A stretch of DNA of 22,978 bases from Didymodactylos carnosus (Eukaryota; Rotifera; Eurotatoria; Philodinida; Philodinidae): contig CAJNOQ010002707.1 of assembly GCA_905250885.1 (NCBI GenBank), positions 1 through 22,978 on the forward strand, read 5' to 3'. The notes under the pieces were generated by a model that saw only the letters and a program-made list of their open reading frames with translations, did not search any database and was not told the DNA's origin. Position numbers and translations under genes: made by a program. Shown piece after piece: positions 9,897-18,743 of the stretch (position 1 is the first letter of the stretch; each line of letters begins with the position of its first letter).

Positions 9897-10050
9897 AACA
9901 CCGTGCACTTGGTTGTGTTTTGAATATCTTTTGATAGAAAAGAGCTAGCGAGGTCCGATTTTCACCAGTGGAAAGAGGAAACTTGGGGACATATTCCCAT
10001 ACCAGTTTTCTGAAACAGGTTTTCTAAGAGATTTTTGGAAAACTATGCGG
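9897..10050 (+). repeat. Repeat X, diverged 5' part (copy 1)
   Basis: The sequence around TTTTGAATATCTTTTGATAG aligns with TTTTGAATAACTTTTGATAG at 14223-14241. The later GGTTTTC..AG..TTTTGGAAAAC segment aligns with the second and third copies. Divergence is high. The copy changes without a clear edge into the palindromic-repeat family at about 10035. Confidence 0.5.
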
Positions 10051-10199
10051 TCTGCAGTAAATTCGACCTAGTTTTTTCTTAGAGGAACTACAGGGTCTGT
10101 CGAGTGGCTAGAAATGTTCTCCTGTTTATTCTGCATCTAACCATGTGTGTGAATCGAATTCGAGCAGGGGCCGATTGCATCAAATAATCGCCCCCCGTC
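10035..10199. repeat. Palindromic-repeat family, copy 3
   Basis: Reverse complement of 7283-7429 and of the left arm 7997-8146. It ends in CAAATAATCGCCCC, the inverse of GGGGCGATTATTTG at 7997. The junction TTGGAAAACTATGCGGTCTG at its left edge is also present in copy 1, so the true repeat boundary lies beyond this point. Confidence 0.7.
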
Positions 10200-10414
10200 C
10201 TTTCCTCAATTGTAGATATGATACTGTTTATTATATCCTGAAAGTTTCATAGTGGTCGATCGACGTCTAATAGATGGAAATAAGAAAATCAGATTTTTTG
10301 TTGACATGGCCTGCCCATGAGTTGTTTTCTCTCACTTAGTGCTGTGTGCAATCTCTGTTCCATAAGATGGGGTATCGGGGGAGGATGATTTTGGGAATTC
10401 CTTCCTTCGTCCAC
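10200..10414. other. Spacer between repeats
   Basis: No gene. 10361-10403 is a direct copy of 7184-7225. The rest is unassigned. Confidence 0.4.
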
Positions 10415-10775
10415 CCAAGACTTGAGCAGAACTTTTCACAAGCGGAAACAACTTTTGAAAAATTTCCAGAGATCGGGTTTTCAGAGGATCTTTGGAAAAC
10501 CAGCTCCGTTCTCAGAAAACTAGCAATTTTTTTGTATGTGTAGATAGTCCGGACGTTACTCTACAAAATTATGCAAGTTCCGGTTCTCTAGCTATCGTCG
10601 TTCGGGCAGGGCTCGCTTCCCTGAGCACGTGTCTATCTCCGAGCAGACATATCTGGGAATCTCAAAATGCCATAGACTATAGGTAATCGACTACGTTGAG
10701 CATAGTGGCAACATTTGTTTTTGTGTAGAAATAAATATAACTTCGCCAGAGGCATTGTTGTGAAAACCTGTTTTT
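10415..10775 (+). repeat. Repeat X, copy 2 (99% identical to copy 3)
   Basis: Exactly 361 bp, matching 14281-14641 with only three substitutions by direct comparison (AGCAGA/AGCGGA, ACATAT/ACATCT, CATAGA/CATGGA). It ends in GTGAAAACCTGTTTTT, after which the two copies diverge completely, so this is a true repeat edge. A 64-codon frame inside it is shared by both copies but has no family features. Copy 3 has an additional 5' part absent here. Confidence 0.9.
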
Positions 10776-10873
10776 GAGTTATGCATTTTTCTATGAATGA
10801 ATTTGAAGAAGAATCTTGTATCTCAAAAATTAGTTTCGATCGTACTTTTTTCTTCTTATTCTTTTCTCATACA

Positions 10874-10900
10874 GTACATATACGTGTCACGTGTATGTAC
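10874..10900. repeat. Near-perfect palindrome with CACGTG core
   Basis: GTACATATACGTG, TC, ACGTGTATGTAC lies close to the probable 5' end of LINE-A. CACGTG could be an E-box-like site, but function is not shown. Confidence 0.4.
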
Positions 10901-11019
10901 ACGTGAGCTATTTCTTTTATCAATTTCTACAATTTTTGTCAATTTTATCAATATTATTCCTTAAAACAACGACAAGGTCATTTCGTGATCCTAAAGAAGA
11001 TCAAGTTGAGCATAGAAAC

Positions 11020-12569
11020 ATGGAGGCGCTTGTAGAGCAATATCGACAAAAAGTTGCAAGATCAAGATCTGATGACGAAGATATGGATACTCCTATGAAT
11101 GATGATCAATCTACTTGACCTAAAACACCCAAAACTGCACGTTATAGTGGTCCTCATCAAGAAAAAATTTATATAAATAGAAACCTAAAAAGACAGTTCA
11201 ATGAACAAGAATATATTAATCCTGGTCAATATTCTGAACAGATTTTTATTTCTGATCAAGCCATAGCACATTCTATCGATACTCGTCTATCTATGATTAG
11301 AATACAGTGTAATCCTGCTCTCCGATCAAAGGAAACTGATGTTCAGTTTATAAAGGATTTTATGAAATATATTGAATTGAATTTTCGTAATGAAAGTCCA
11401 GGACATAAAGATCCAATTGGATTAGATCAGTGGTGGCTACAAGGTGCTGGAAATTTCTTTTGTGGTGTTACTGACGATATTGATTTTTATATGTATTTAT
11501 GGGATGATAGCCATTATCCATTTTCTATTGGTAATGTGCAGATTAAGCCGGAACCACCAAAACACTTACCTGCACAGAATTCTGTTGTAATCAAGTTCGT
11601 TCCTACTACTATCTCAAAAGATGATGTGTTTGATGAGATGAAATCACGTTTTTCTTCTATATTTATGATTAATAAAATGAAAGGAACTACTAGGTCAAGT
11701 GCTCGGCATATTCGTGTTATCTTGAAGCAACAAAATGAATATAAGAAAATTCTCTATGACGGAAGAATTGTAATTCAAGGACTTGTACTTGACGTCGACG
11801 AATATTACCTCCACCAAAGATTCTTATTTGTATGAAATGTAATTTACCTGGTCATATTAAGAAAGTCTGTCAAGCTCCTTATTCTATATGTCGACGATGT
11901 GGTCAAGATTAAGATAACGGAGATAATCATACTGAATGTGTGATTCAGTGTCATCATTGTGGTGGTAATCATATATCGACAGATTACAAATGTCCTACAA
12001 TAGTTAATTTTCGGAAAAATCTTTTAGATAAATTAAAAAATAATGCTGACAAATTACCAGTACATGTACGTATGTTTATTGCAATTGACTGTCGAAAGCC
12101 CAATGATCATGATCTAATTCTAACTTTCACTCGTTCCGAATATTCTGCTTCTCCTATTACCACCACAGGCAACTCTTCACATCCTCCAACTATGAATCAT
12201 TGGACTAGTCGACAAGAAGCGTCAAAGGAATATTTGGATTCGGCAATTAGAGCATTTGACAATGAATTGAATAAGATAAAGAAAGATTTTGACGAAGAAA
12301 AAAAACGAATCAACAGGTTATATGAAAAACAAATTGATACAGTTAAAAAAGGATGGCTTATTCTACAACAGCAAGTCCGGGCACAAAATGAATGCTTAGC
12401 ATCTATGCAACAAGTTATTAGTACTACAATTGATTGTACGGTCAATTTATCAACAACTAATAATATATTATGTGAATTTGTCAAGACTGTTTGTTGAGAT
12501 GAACAAAAAGAATATATTGAAAGTATGAAAAATTCAAATGAAGCTACAACGACACATCTAAAGCAATGA
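11020..12569 (+). pseudogene. LINE-A ORF1, gag-like nucleic-acid-binding protein
   Basis: The frame starts with MEALVEQYRQ at 11020 and shows an acidic low-complexity N-terminus, an in-frame TGA at 11116, then a long domain containing DQWWLQGAGNFFCGVTDD and an RRM-like KFVPTTISKDDVF segment. A one-base frameshift near 11800 leads to three zinc knuckles: CMKCNLPGHIKKVC, a second CRRCGQD...HTEC interrupted by a TAA at 11910, and CHHCGGNHISTDYKC. A coiled-coil tail rich in Lys and Glu follows (about 12230-12350). A TGA at 12495 probably replaces a sense codon. With one further shift near 12566 the frame continues to a TAG at 12674. The product would coat LINE RNA in the ribonucleoprotein. Four or more lesions mark it as dead. 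Confidence 0.75.
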
Positions 12570-12668
12570 AAGACTCTTTTCAACTAGAAATAATTCAATA
12601 TTCCACTATTATGCATAAACAAATAGAATTATATCAATCGACTATGGAATCCATCTTCTCTTCACAGA

Positions 12669-14201
12669 ATGGATAGTCCTGATTTTAAGTATGTCTCGTC
12701 TTGTGTTTCTCTTTTTGCAGTTGATAAGTTTGACGGAAGTTTTGAAGACAAATTGTTTATTTTAAATGAATGGAATAGAAAAACTTCTATTTCTAATTTA
12801 TGTGAATCGTGGAAAAAGATTAGGCCAAAGAATGAAGTGGAGAATCTTCTTGTTCTGTTATATAATTGTGAATGTCTGAGTACGCATCTGTCAGATCTTG
12901 ATATTTTACTTTCTTCTCATCTCCCTCATGTTCTTATTCTAACGGGCATAGGATCTTTGATTCGTAAAATGCCTTCTGTGCTGAACTATTATTGGCATGC
13001 GCAAATAGAAACGAACTCTTTTGGTGGAGTAGCAATATTGCTACATTCTTCTCTAAAGTCTAAAGTCATAGAGTTGAGAACTTTCTCCTGATTGAGGTCG
13101 AAGTCGCACTTTCTCCCATCCTTATTGGTGCAGTATACGTACCACCTAAGTCAATGCCCCCTTTTTCTGAATTCGAAAAGTTTTTGACAAGGAAATTTTT
13201 TATTTTTGGTGATTTCAATGTGAAACATAGTGACTGGAAGTGCTCCACTAATAATACTAGCCGTTTAGCACTGAAAGATTGGATGAAAATAAATGGTTGT
13301 GAAGGAATTTTTTCCTCCACTCCCACATCTAAAAAATTTGATTCTATTATTGATTTTGCTGTAGCGAATGATAGTTCTGGATGAGAATGTGAAACCTTAC
13401 ACGAAGGCACCTCCCATCATTTTCCTGTTTTATACTCATCTTCTATAGCTATATCTGCTAAAGGTGTTTTTCGTAAAACAAATTGGAAAATTTTTACTTT
13501 TATTCTTTCTTGTTTATATATGTATTGGAATTCATGTTTCGACGAGCAAGTCTTCTCTCTTTTCTCCTCTTTTTATTGCTTCTTTGTGTGACAGAACGAG
13601 CGAATATGTTCCTGTAAACCAGCACCGGCCACCTATTCTTGTTTCTCTTGCTCGTTCTGTGAATAGAGAGAGAAGAAAATACAGAAGAACTCGTTTCTTG
13701 GTTCATCTTAAAGAATTTTTAGCTATTAGAAAGATATTTTACACTGATAGGACAAAATACGAACAGAAAAGACGTGAAAAACATCTTCAGTCTCTTTCAC
13801 AAGGACAAAGTATATGGCGCCTTGTACGTCCTGCATTTCATTCCTATTCTCCGTCTTTTCGGGGATTGACAGTGAATGCGAATATTGAGAAAGATTCAGT
13901 AAAAATAAGTAATCAGTTAGGAAATTTTTTGATCAACATTTTGCTCTTCCAGTACACGATTCTTTGAATGATGTTCATAGAGAGCACATTCGTGTATATG
14001 AACAGATCTCTTATTTACCTAACATTCCTCTCCTCTTGACTCAATTTCTATATCACAAGTAATTAAAAATTGGAAAAAATTTTCACCTAAGAAATCTTTA
14101 GACAATCTTGGAACGTCTGCTTTTCTCCTGAAAAATCTTCCAAGTGAATATATGAATCTTATTACTGTTCTGTTCAATAAATGTGCTACTATCCGTCCCA
14201 A
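12669..14201 (+). pseudogene. LINE-A ORF2, endonuclease and start of RT (broken)
   Basis: The ATG at 12669 overlaps the ORF1 stop in ATGGATAG, a common LINE arrangement. The first frame ends at 13091. A shift near 13085 continues with LIGAVYVPP and FFIFGDFNVKHSDW, the APE-type endonuclease core with its GDFN motif, then SIIDFAV. After a TGA at 13382 the same frame gives TSHHFPV, at the position of the endonuclease SDH/DH motif. A further shift near 13600 leads to a basic linker (RRKYRRTRF), and another near 13925. The segment ending SAFLLKNLP...LFNKCA (up to about 14195) resembles the first RT motifs. The frame is then cut by the repeat X insertion. The encoded enzyme would nick target DNA and copy the RNA; this copy cannot. 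Confidence 0.7.
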
Positions 14202-14204
14202 AAT

Positions 14205-14641
14205 ACAGTGCCGGTGGGTATTTTTTGAATAACTTTTGATAGAAATGAGATAAAGACCTGCGATTTCCGCTCTTCAATAGCCAAGACTTGAGCGGAACTT
14301 TTCACAAGCGGAAACAACTTTTGAAAAATTTCCAGAGATCGGGTTTTCAGAGGATCTTTGGAAAACCAGCTCCGTTCTCAGAAAACTAGCAATTTTTTTG
14401 TATGTGTAGATAGTCCGGACGTTACTCTACAAAATTATGCAAGTTCCGGTTCTCTAGCTATCGTCGTTCGGGCAGGGCTCGCTTCCCTGAGCACGTGTCT
14501 ATCTCCGAGCAGACATCTCTGGGAATCTCAAAATGCCATGGACTATAGGTAATCGACTACGTTGAGCATAGTGGCAACATTTGTTTTTGTGTAGAAATAA
14601 ATATAACTTCGCCAGAGGCATTGTTGTGAAAACCTGTTTTT
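14205..14641 (+). repeat. Repeat X, copy 3, inserted in LINE-A reverse transcriptase
   Basis: It begins near CAGTGCCGGTGGGTATTTTT and ends with the same GTGAAAACCTGTTTTT edge as copy 2. 14281-14641 is 361 bp and 99% identical to 10415-10775. To its left is the first RT motif region of LINE-A, to its right the LINE-A C-terminus, so the RT core (including any YADD box) is missing and was lost at or after the insertion. No target duplication is evident, as expected if a deletion accompanied it. No transposase is encoded. Confidence 0.8.
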
Positions 14642-14965
14642 AAGGAGAGAGCACTCCTTCACTATTTGTATGACTATTGGATGAGATTTAAGGACCATCT
14701 TAATATCTCTCCTGAAGCATCTGCATATAGAGAAACTTGGGAGGCTTATCTTATTGCTACATCACCGGATAGAGTCCGTTCCTATTATAGGTCGATGGAA
14801 TTTCGTAAGAATAGTGTGTTTCCCAATCGTTTGGCACAGCAAGCTCATCAAACGAATCTTGATCTTTTTTCTTTCTTTTGTGATCATGAACCGCAAAAAG
14901 ATATATTTCGTTCCTCTTCTCTTTTTATTGAAGATTTTGTGCACAAGTATCTTTATCCACCGTGA
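14642..14965 (+). pseudogene. LINE-A ORF2, C-terminal fragment
   Basis: The frame is open from the repeat edge at 14642 to the TGA at 14963. It reads through segments such as ERALLHYLYDYWMRFKDHL, RETWEAYLIATSPDRVRSYY and EDFVHKYLYPP. It is charged and aromatic-rich, without the CCHC motif seen in the LINE fragment at 650-1093, so LINE-A belongs to another family. I assign it to ORF2 by position, directly before a T-rich 3' UTR, and not by a recognised domain. No stop lies inside, in contrast with the heavily broken upstream part. Confidence 0.55.
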
Positions 14966-15051
14966 TATATGTATTGCATAGTCGATTTTTTATTTTGTCT
15001 ACTTCTATTAATTTTGTGTGTTCTTTGGATGTTTGTTTATTTGTTCGTAAG

Positions 15052-15110
15052 TTACATATGTGAATAAAGTACTTATTTAAGACCTGAGATTTTTCAAATG
15101 GAGTAGTTAC
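15052..15110 (-). pseudogene. LINE-B ORF2 continuation beyond hAT element 2
   Basis: After removing the hAT element and one duplication copy, the frame runs from the upstream exon (…NNLVT) into TPFEKSQVLNKYFIHIC. This resembles the LNNYF-type segment that lies between the endonuclease and RT in many LINEs. The frame stays open to about 14966, but the part beyond 15052 may belong to the LINE-A 3' UTR on the other strand. Confidence 0.5.
15103..15110. repeat. 8-bp target-site duplication of hAT element 2 (left copy)
   Basis: GTAGTTAC directly before the element; the right copy is at 15938-15945. Confidence 0.9.
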
Positions 15111-15937
15111 TAGGCATGTACCAATACCAATACTATTGGGTATTGGTATTGAAGGTATTGATTGGTATTGGTGTATTGGTGGTATTGGTATTGATCGATA
15201 TTAAGGTATTGATAGGCCTTGGTCTTGAAGGTATTGGTATTGAAGTATTGCTCTAAGCATTTTTTCTCTCCTTACTTTTATATATTTCTTATGATGAATA
15301 TCAGATAGATTATAAAGCGCGGCTTAAGAACACATTCTTGTTGGTAGTACACAAACTGAACATCAATCATTTGTTGAAGTACTTTCTTTAGTTTAGTGGT
15401 AACTTAAGCGCATTAGCGGTAATTACAACATCACTGTAATATCTTGCACACTCATAGCACCACAACGCTTTCTAGCTAAAATGCATAGAAAATTTTCTTG
15501 ACAATGGACCGTTGAGAAAATTTAATAAAATATCTAAAGTCCAACCAGTCTAAAACAATATCTCTGAGTGCAACATCTCTTAAGGCCTTTGTGATACTAT
15601 TACATCCGTCAAAGTTTGCAGCTAATATTAGTTCTTATGCCTAAGCTTACGTATCATGATCGATATATTTTTCTATCACTGCTTAAACAATCCATCAAGC
15701 ACTCATCATAATGAAATACATCGAAAAAAGTGAGAAAACCGCTCTCCATATCAATACTTCAATACCAAGACTGACAATACCAATACCGCCGACACTCCAA
15801 TACCATCAATACAAATCTCTAACAATACTTCAATACCAAAAGCAATACCAAGACCCTCAATACCAGTACTGTCAGCACCACCGATACCAGCTCAAAACCA
15901 ATACTCAATACTAAGTATTGGTATTGGTACATGCCTA
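15111..15937. mobile_element. Non-autonomous hAT-type transposon (827 bp), GGTATTG-rich ends
   Basis: The terminal inverted repeats are TAGGCATGTACCAATACCAA at the left and its reverse complement at the right, ending CATGCCTA at 15937. The element is flanked by the exact 8-bp duplication GTAGTTAC (15103-15110 and 15938-15945). An 8-bp duplication with TAG-starting ends is diagnostic of the hAT superfamily. Both subterminal regions (15120-15250 and 15755-15930) are packed with GGTATTG / CAATACC heptamers in opposite orientation, probably transposase-binding sites. The ~480-bp core has no transposase, so it depends on an autonomous relative. It sits inside LINE-B ORF2; skipping it and one duplication copy reopens the LINE frame. 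The near-identical ends suggest a fairly recent insertion. Confidence 0.9.
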
Positions 15938-17187
15938 GTAGTTACCAAATTATTCATTGCTACATCAAAATGAGGTGGAATAGTTAGAGGACTCTCTTTA
16001 TTTACTGTATGCTTTAAAAAAGTCCACCACTTATTAGATGATGTATTCAATTCAGTTGACTGTTCCTCATAATATTGTTTTTTAGCTGTATTACAGAGTT
16101 TCTCGAATTCCCAAGCAAACTCTTCATACTGTTTTCTATATTTATCATTTTTCTTTGCTTTCTGATACTTCTTATGGCGTATTTTAAGTAGATACTTTAG
16201 ATCATTGTTAAACCATGGTGAATCACGTGAAGAAACTGAAATCCTTTTATGAGGAATACATTCTTCTACAACTCTTAAAATAAAGTTAGTCCATGCTTTA
16301 ACTTTATCTGATAAATCTAACTTCTCATTAAAAATGTTCGTCCAGTCAGCAAGTGATAGTTTATGTCGGAAAACCTCCCAATCAGTATTTTTATAATCAT
16401 AAATTTGTCGTTTGTATCTAAACGTAGAGTATTTAGTATCACTTAATTCAAAAAGTATCATATTGTGATCATATAGCATAGAAAGTTTTGGCAGAACTGT
16501 AATATTTTTAATGGTTGTAGAGTTATTAGTTAAGATTAAATCTAAACATGTGTTCGACTTTGGCCTTGTAACTTCTGACACTAATTGAGCTAAAGCTTCA
16601 CACTCACAAAAGTCATAAAGCCTTTCTTCTGCAAAAGTAGATTTTGCAGACGAATTACACCAACGATTTGAATGACAATTAAAGTCACCTGTTAGAATCA
16701 TTGAACTGAATAAATTAGCAAAACTAGTGCGAATAATATGAAGAGAACTGCTTAAATGGTTGAGAGATGGATCAAAATTACACCGCTGAGGTCTATAGCT
16801 TAAGTTAAATAGAACACATTTTGACGGAGAAAGTTTCAAACTAAAAAAACACGTTTCAAAATCCTTATCTAAAAGTAGAAATATTTTACCCACTACACCT
16901 TCTCTAGTAAAAACCAATATACCCCCACCTATCTGTCCTTCTCTATTTTTACGAATAAAGATCTCATAGCCATCGAGAACTAACTGGCTAATATCATTTT
17001 CTGAACTTAACCAAGTTTCAACGATTCTAACGACCAACGGCTTCCTTCGTATAACTTCCATTTTTAGTAATTCAATCTTATTCATAGGCTCATCTATATT
17101 TGATAGAATATTGCTTGCATTAAGAAACAAGACCTTCTCACCAGTATCCGCACTGATAGCTGCTTTTTTATCCATAAGTATACGCAT
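15938..17187 (-). CDS. LINE-B ORF2, APE-type endonuclease domain (truncated ORF)
   Basis: The ATG at 17187 (MRILMDKKAAIS) is the first after in-frame stops upstream of hAT element 1. About 415 codons are open to the hAT insertion. Endonuclease landmarks in order are NKIELLKMEVI and VRIVETWLS (catalytic Glu of ETWL), IGGGILVF, LFNLSYRP, MILTGDFNCHSNRW (GDFN catalytic motif), LDLILTN and YDHNMILF (the Asp-His pair). After it comes a linker with SPWFNNDLKYLLKIRHKKYQ, KNDKYRKQYEEF and NKWWTFL, all typical of the region before RT in CR1/L1/Jockey-like elements. No stop or frameshift was found, so the domain may still fold. The reverse transcriptase is missing. The reading frame can be extended a few codons into the hAT element, but that is accidental. 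The enzyme would nick target DNA to prime reverse transcription. Confidence 0.8.
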
Positions 17188-17190
17188 AAC
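17183..17190. repeat. 8-bp target-site duplication of hAT element 1 (left copy)
   Basis: CGCATAAC, with the right copy at 17574-17581. On the minus strand it contains the ATG of LINE-B ORF2. Confidence 0.9.
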
Positions 17191-17573
17191 TAGGGGTGGC
17201 ACTTTCCCGTTCCTTTCCTGAGTAACGATAAAGTGGTATCTTTTATTTCAAAAGTAAAGAGTAAAGATATAATGTATATCTTTTACTTTCCTAAGAAAAA
17301 GGAAAGCGGCACCTTTTCCAGAAGAAAGAAAAGCAATATCTTTTCTTTTTGCCAGAAAAAGACTTTCTTAAAAGATGCAAAAAAAAGTCTTTTTCTTGCA
17401 AAAAGAAAAGGTATTGCTTTTCTTTCTTTCGGAAAAGAAAAGGTGCCATTTTCCTTTTCCTTAGAAAAGAAAAGATATGCATTATATCTTTACTCTTTTT
17501 TGTTGTAAAGAAAAAGAAAAACTTTTCTTTTGTTAAAAAAAAAGGAGGTAGGAAAGAGAAAGTGCCACCCCCA
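17191..17573. mobile_element. 383-bp hAT-type hairpin MITE
   Basis: The ends TAGGGGTGGCACTTTC and its inverted partner GAAAGTGCCACCCCCA, together with the exact 8-bp duplication CGCATAAC (17183-17190 and 17574-17581), identify a hAT-superfamily element. Nearly the entire interior is self-complementary around about 17388, giving one long A/G-rich against C/T-rich hairpin. For example, GGCACCTTTTCC on the left pairs with GGAAAAGAAAAGGTGCC on the right. It has no coding capacity; the lysine- and phenylalanine-rich frames on both strands are composition artefacts. It sits between ORF1 and ORF2 of LINE-B, exactly at the ORF2 start. Confidence 0.9.
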
Positions 17574-17581
17574 CGCATAAC

Positions 17582-17815
17582 ACCAACTGACAACTATCAT
17601 AAGACACAGAATGGTATAGGAATATATCAAATACAGTTGTGTAGAAAAAATGTTAATACATAAGCTATCAAAACTTATTCTACGCTCTCCTATCGAAGCC
17701 TAAATATATAAAAGAAGAAGAGAAAGAAAAAAAGACAACACACAAAAGACTAAAGACATAACTATATATAACCACGTGTATATCGGGTTACTACGTACAA
17801 ATTTAACTATCTACT
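17582..17815 (-). other. LINE-B inter-ORF spacer
   Basis: About 235 bp between the right hAT duplication and the ORF1 stop. On the minus strand it is pyrimidine-rich in the middle and contains stops in the ORF2 frame just upstream of the ORF2 ATG, which supports that start. No separate feature was seen. Confidence 0.5.
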
Positions 17816-18604
17816 TCATGCTGTTTGGCTCGCCTGATCTACATCACTTAGAGATCTCAAAAAGACTAGTTTATTCGTCTGATGTGAATAATCGAAAGGC
17901 ATACCATCTTTTGTATATAAATAAACATTCTTCAATTGTGATTGAGCATATTTCAACAAATTTAAATTATCTTTTATTAAGTCTTCTCTTATAATAACAT
18001 TGGAGCAGCCAACTTGATTTAAAAATGTACGATTTGAATAAAAAGCTTCTCTTGCCCTATAAGATGTAAATCTAACAATTAGTGTCCGATGTTTAATTTT
18101 TCCACATTGACTCTTATTCTTTTGTTCTTGCCTGGATGAAATCAATGCTCCAACTCGATGTGAACGTGATAAACCATCCACATCAATTGGAATATCTAAT
18201 TTCCAAGCTAAATCTAGCACAATAGCATCAGTTGACTCTTGAGATTTTTCTGGTATACCAAAAATGCGCAAGTTAAGCCTTCTATCATATTGTTCTAAAT
18301 GATTTAATTTATCTTTGATACCAGTTTCTTCCTTTTGAATTTTTTCTGAACATGCTTTCATTACCGCAATAATTTCACTCTGTTTAACTACAATATTATC
18401 TAATTCATCAATTTTCTTTGTTAGCCTTTTCATATGTTCAACTTGTTCATTAATACGTATATTTAGTCTATCAAATATTGTTTGCATTTGTTGAGTCAAC
18501 ATATCAATAAAAGTCGATGAATTTATAACAGCAGTTATTATATCTTTCAAATGATATTTTGATGATTTGAGTATCCCTTCATCTAATTCTAGATTATTCA
18601 ACAT
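17816..18604 (-). CDS. LINE-B ORF1, L1-ORF1p-like RNA-binding protein
   Basis: A complete frame of 262 codons from ATG at 18604 to TGA at 17816, with no lesions. Residues ~30-110 are a coiled coil (heptads such as MKRLTKKIDELDNIVVKQSE and IKDKLNHLEQ). An RRM-like fold follows: RLNLRIFGIPEKSQESTD, then DVDGLSRSHRVG, TLIVRFTSYRAREAFYSNR and the C-terminal VIIREDLIKDN...AQSQLKNV part. This order, with ID..SRSHRVG and RTLIVRF..Y..RE, is that of L1-type ORF1 proteins, which trimerise through the coil and bind and chaperone LINE RNA. There is no zinc knuckle, in contrast with LINE-A ORF1. It lies upstream of ORF2 on the same strand and would be translated from the same LINE RNA. The identification is firm at the family level; the clade is uncertain. 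Confidence 0.8.
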   Translation of the reverse strand: MLNNLELDEGILKSSKYHLKDIITAVINSSTFIDMLTQQMQTIFDRLNIRINEQVEHMKRLTKKIDELDNIVVKQSEIIAVMKACSEKIQKEETGIKDKLNHLEQYDRRLNLRIFGIPEKSQESTDAIVLDLAWKLDIPIDVDGLSRSHRVGALISSRQEQKNKSQCGKIKHRTLIVRFTSYRAREAFYSNRTFLNQVGCSNVIIREDLIKDNLNLLKYAQSQLKNVYLYTKDGMPFDYSHQTNKLVFLRSLSDVDQASQTA

Positions 18605-18743
18605 TTAAACAACTTTTATCCCGATACACAACTAGTAGCTTTATAAAGAAAGAAGAACCAACAACGTTGACAGGATGAAAGAAAAAGTTAAACTTTTCTG
18701 AACTATTAAACATTATTATTAAAATATTTAATAATGACCCTAA

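Larger units (their letters stand above)
10900..15050 (+). mobile_element. LINE-A, decayed non-LTR retrotransposon
   Basis: The order is a short leader, a gag-like zinc-knuckle ORF1, an ORF2 overlapping it by a few bases, an endonuclease domain, a linker, the start of the reverse transcriptase, an inserted repeat, the ORF2 C-terminus (stop at 14963) and a T-rich 3' UTR. The left edge is approximate. The right edge lies between 14966 and about 15060, where sequence coding for LINE-B in the opposite direction begins. Numerous stops and frameshifts show it is dead. The architecture (gag-like ORF1 with CCHC knuckles plus an APE-type endonuclease) fits the I/Jockey group. Confidence 0.75.
15040..18690 (-). 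mobile_element. LINE-B, non-LTR retrotransposon lacking RT and 3' end
   Basis: Read on the minus strand: a 5' leader (about 18690-18605), ORF1 (18604-17816), a spacer of about 240 bp, and ORF2 from 17187. ORF2 is interrupted by hAT element 2 at 15111-15937 and continues for about 20 codons past it, to about 15050. The spacer is enlarged by hAT element 1 (17191-17573). The RT, C-terminal region and tail are absent because the sequence meets LINE-A. ORF1 of coiled-coil type combined with an APE-type endonuclease points to an L1- or CR1-like LINE. The left and right edges are approximate. Confidence 0.75.

Noticed and set aside
10492..14552. Identical 64-codon frame at 10492-10686 and 14358-14552
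   Set aside because: It is shared only because repeat X is duplicated; no start context, domain or homologue recognised.
15711..15914. Open frame rich in Gln, Tyr and Ile
   Set aside because: It is the CAATACC subterminal repeat array of the hAT element read in one frame.
17233..17663. Lys/Phe-rich open frames on both strands
   Set aside because: They lie in the self-complementary A/G and C/T tracts of the hAT hairpin and are composition artefacts.
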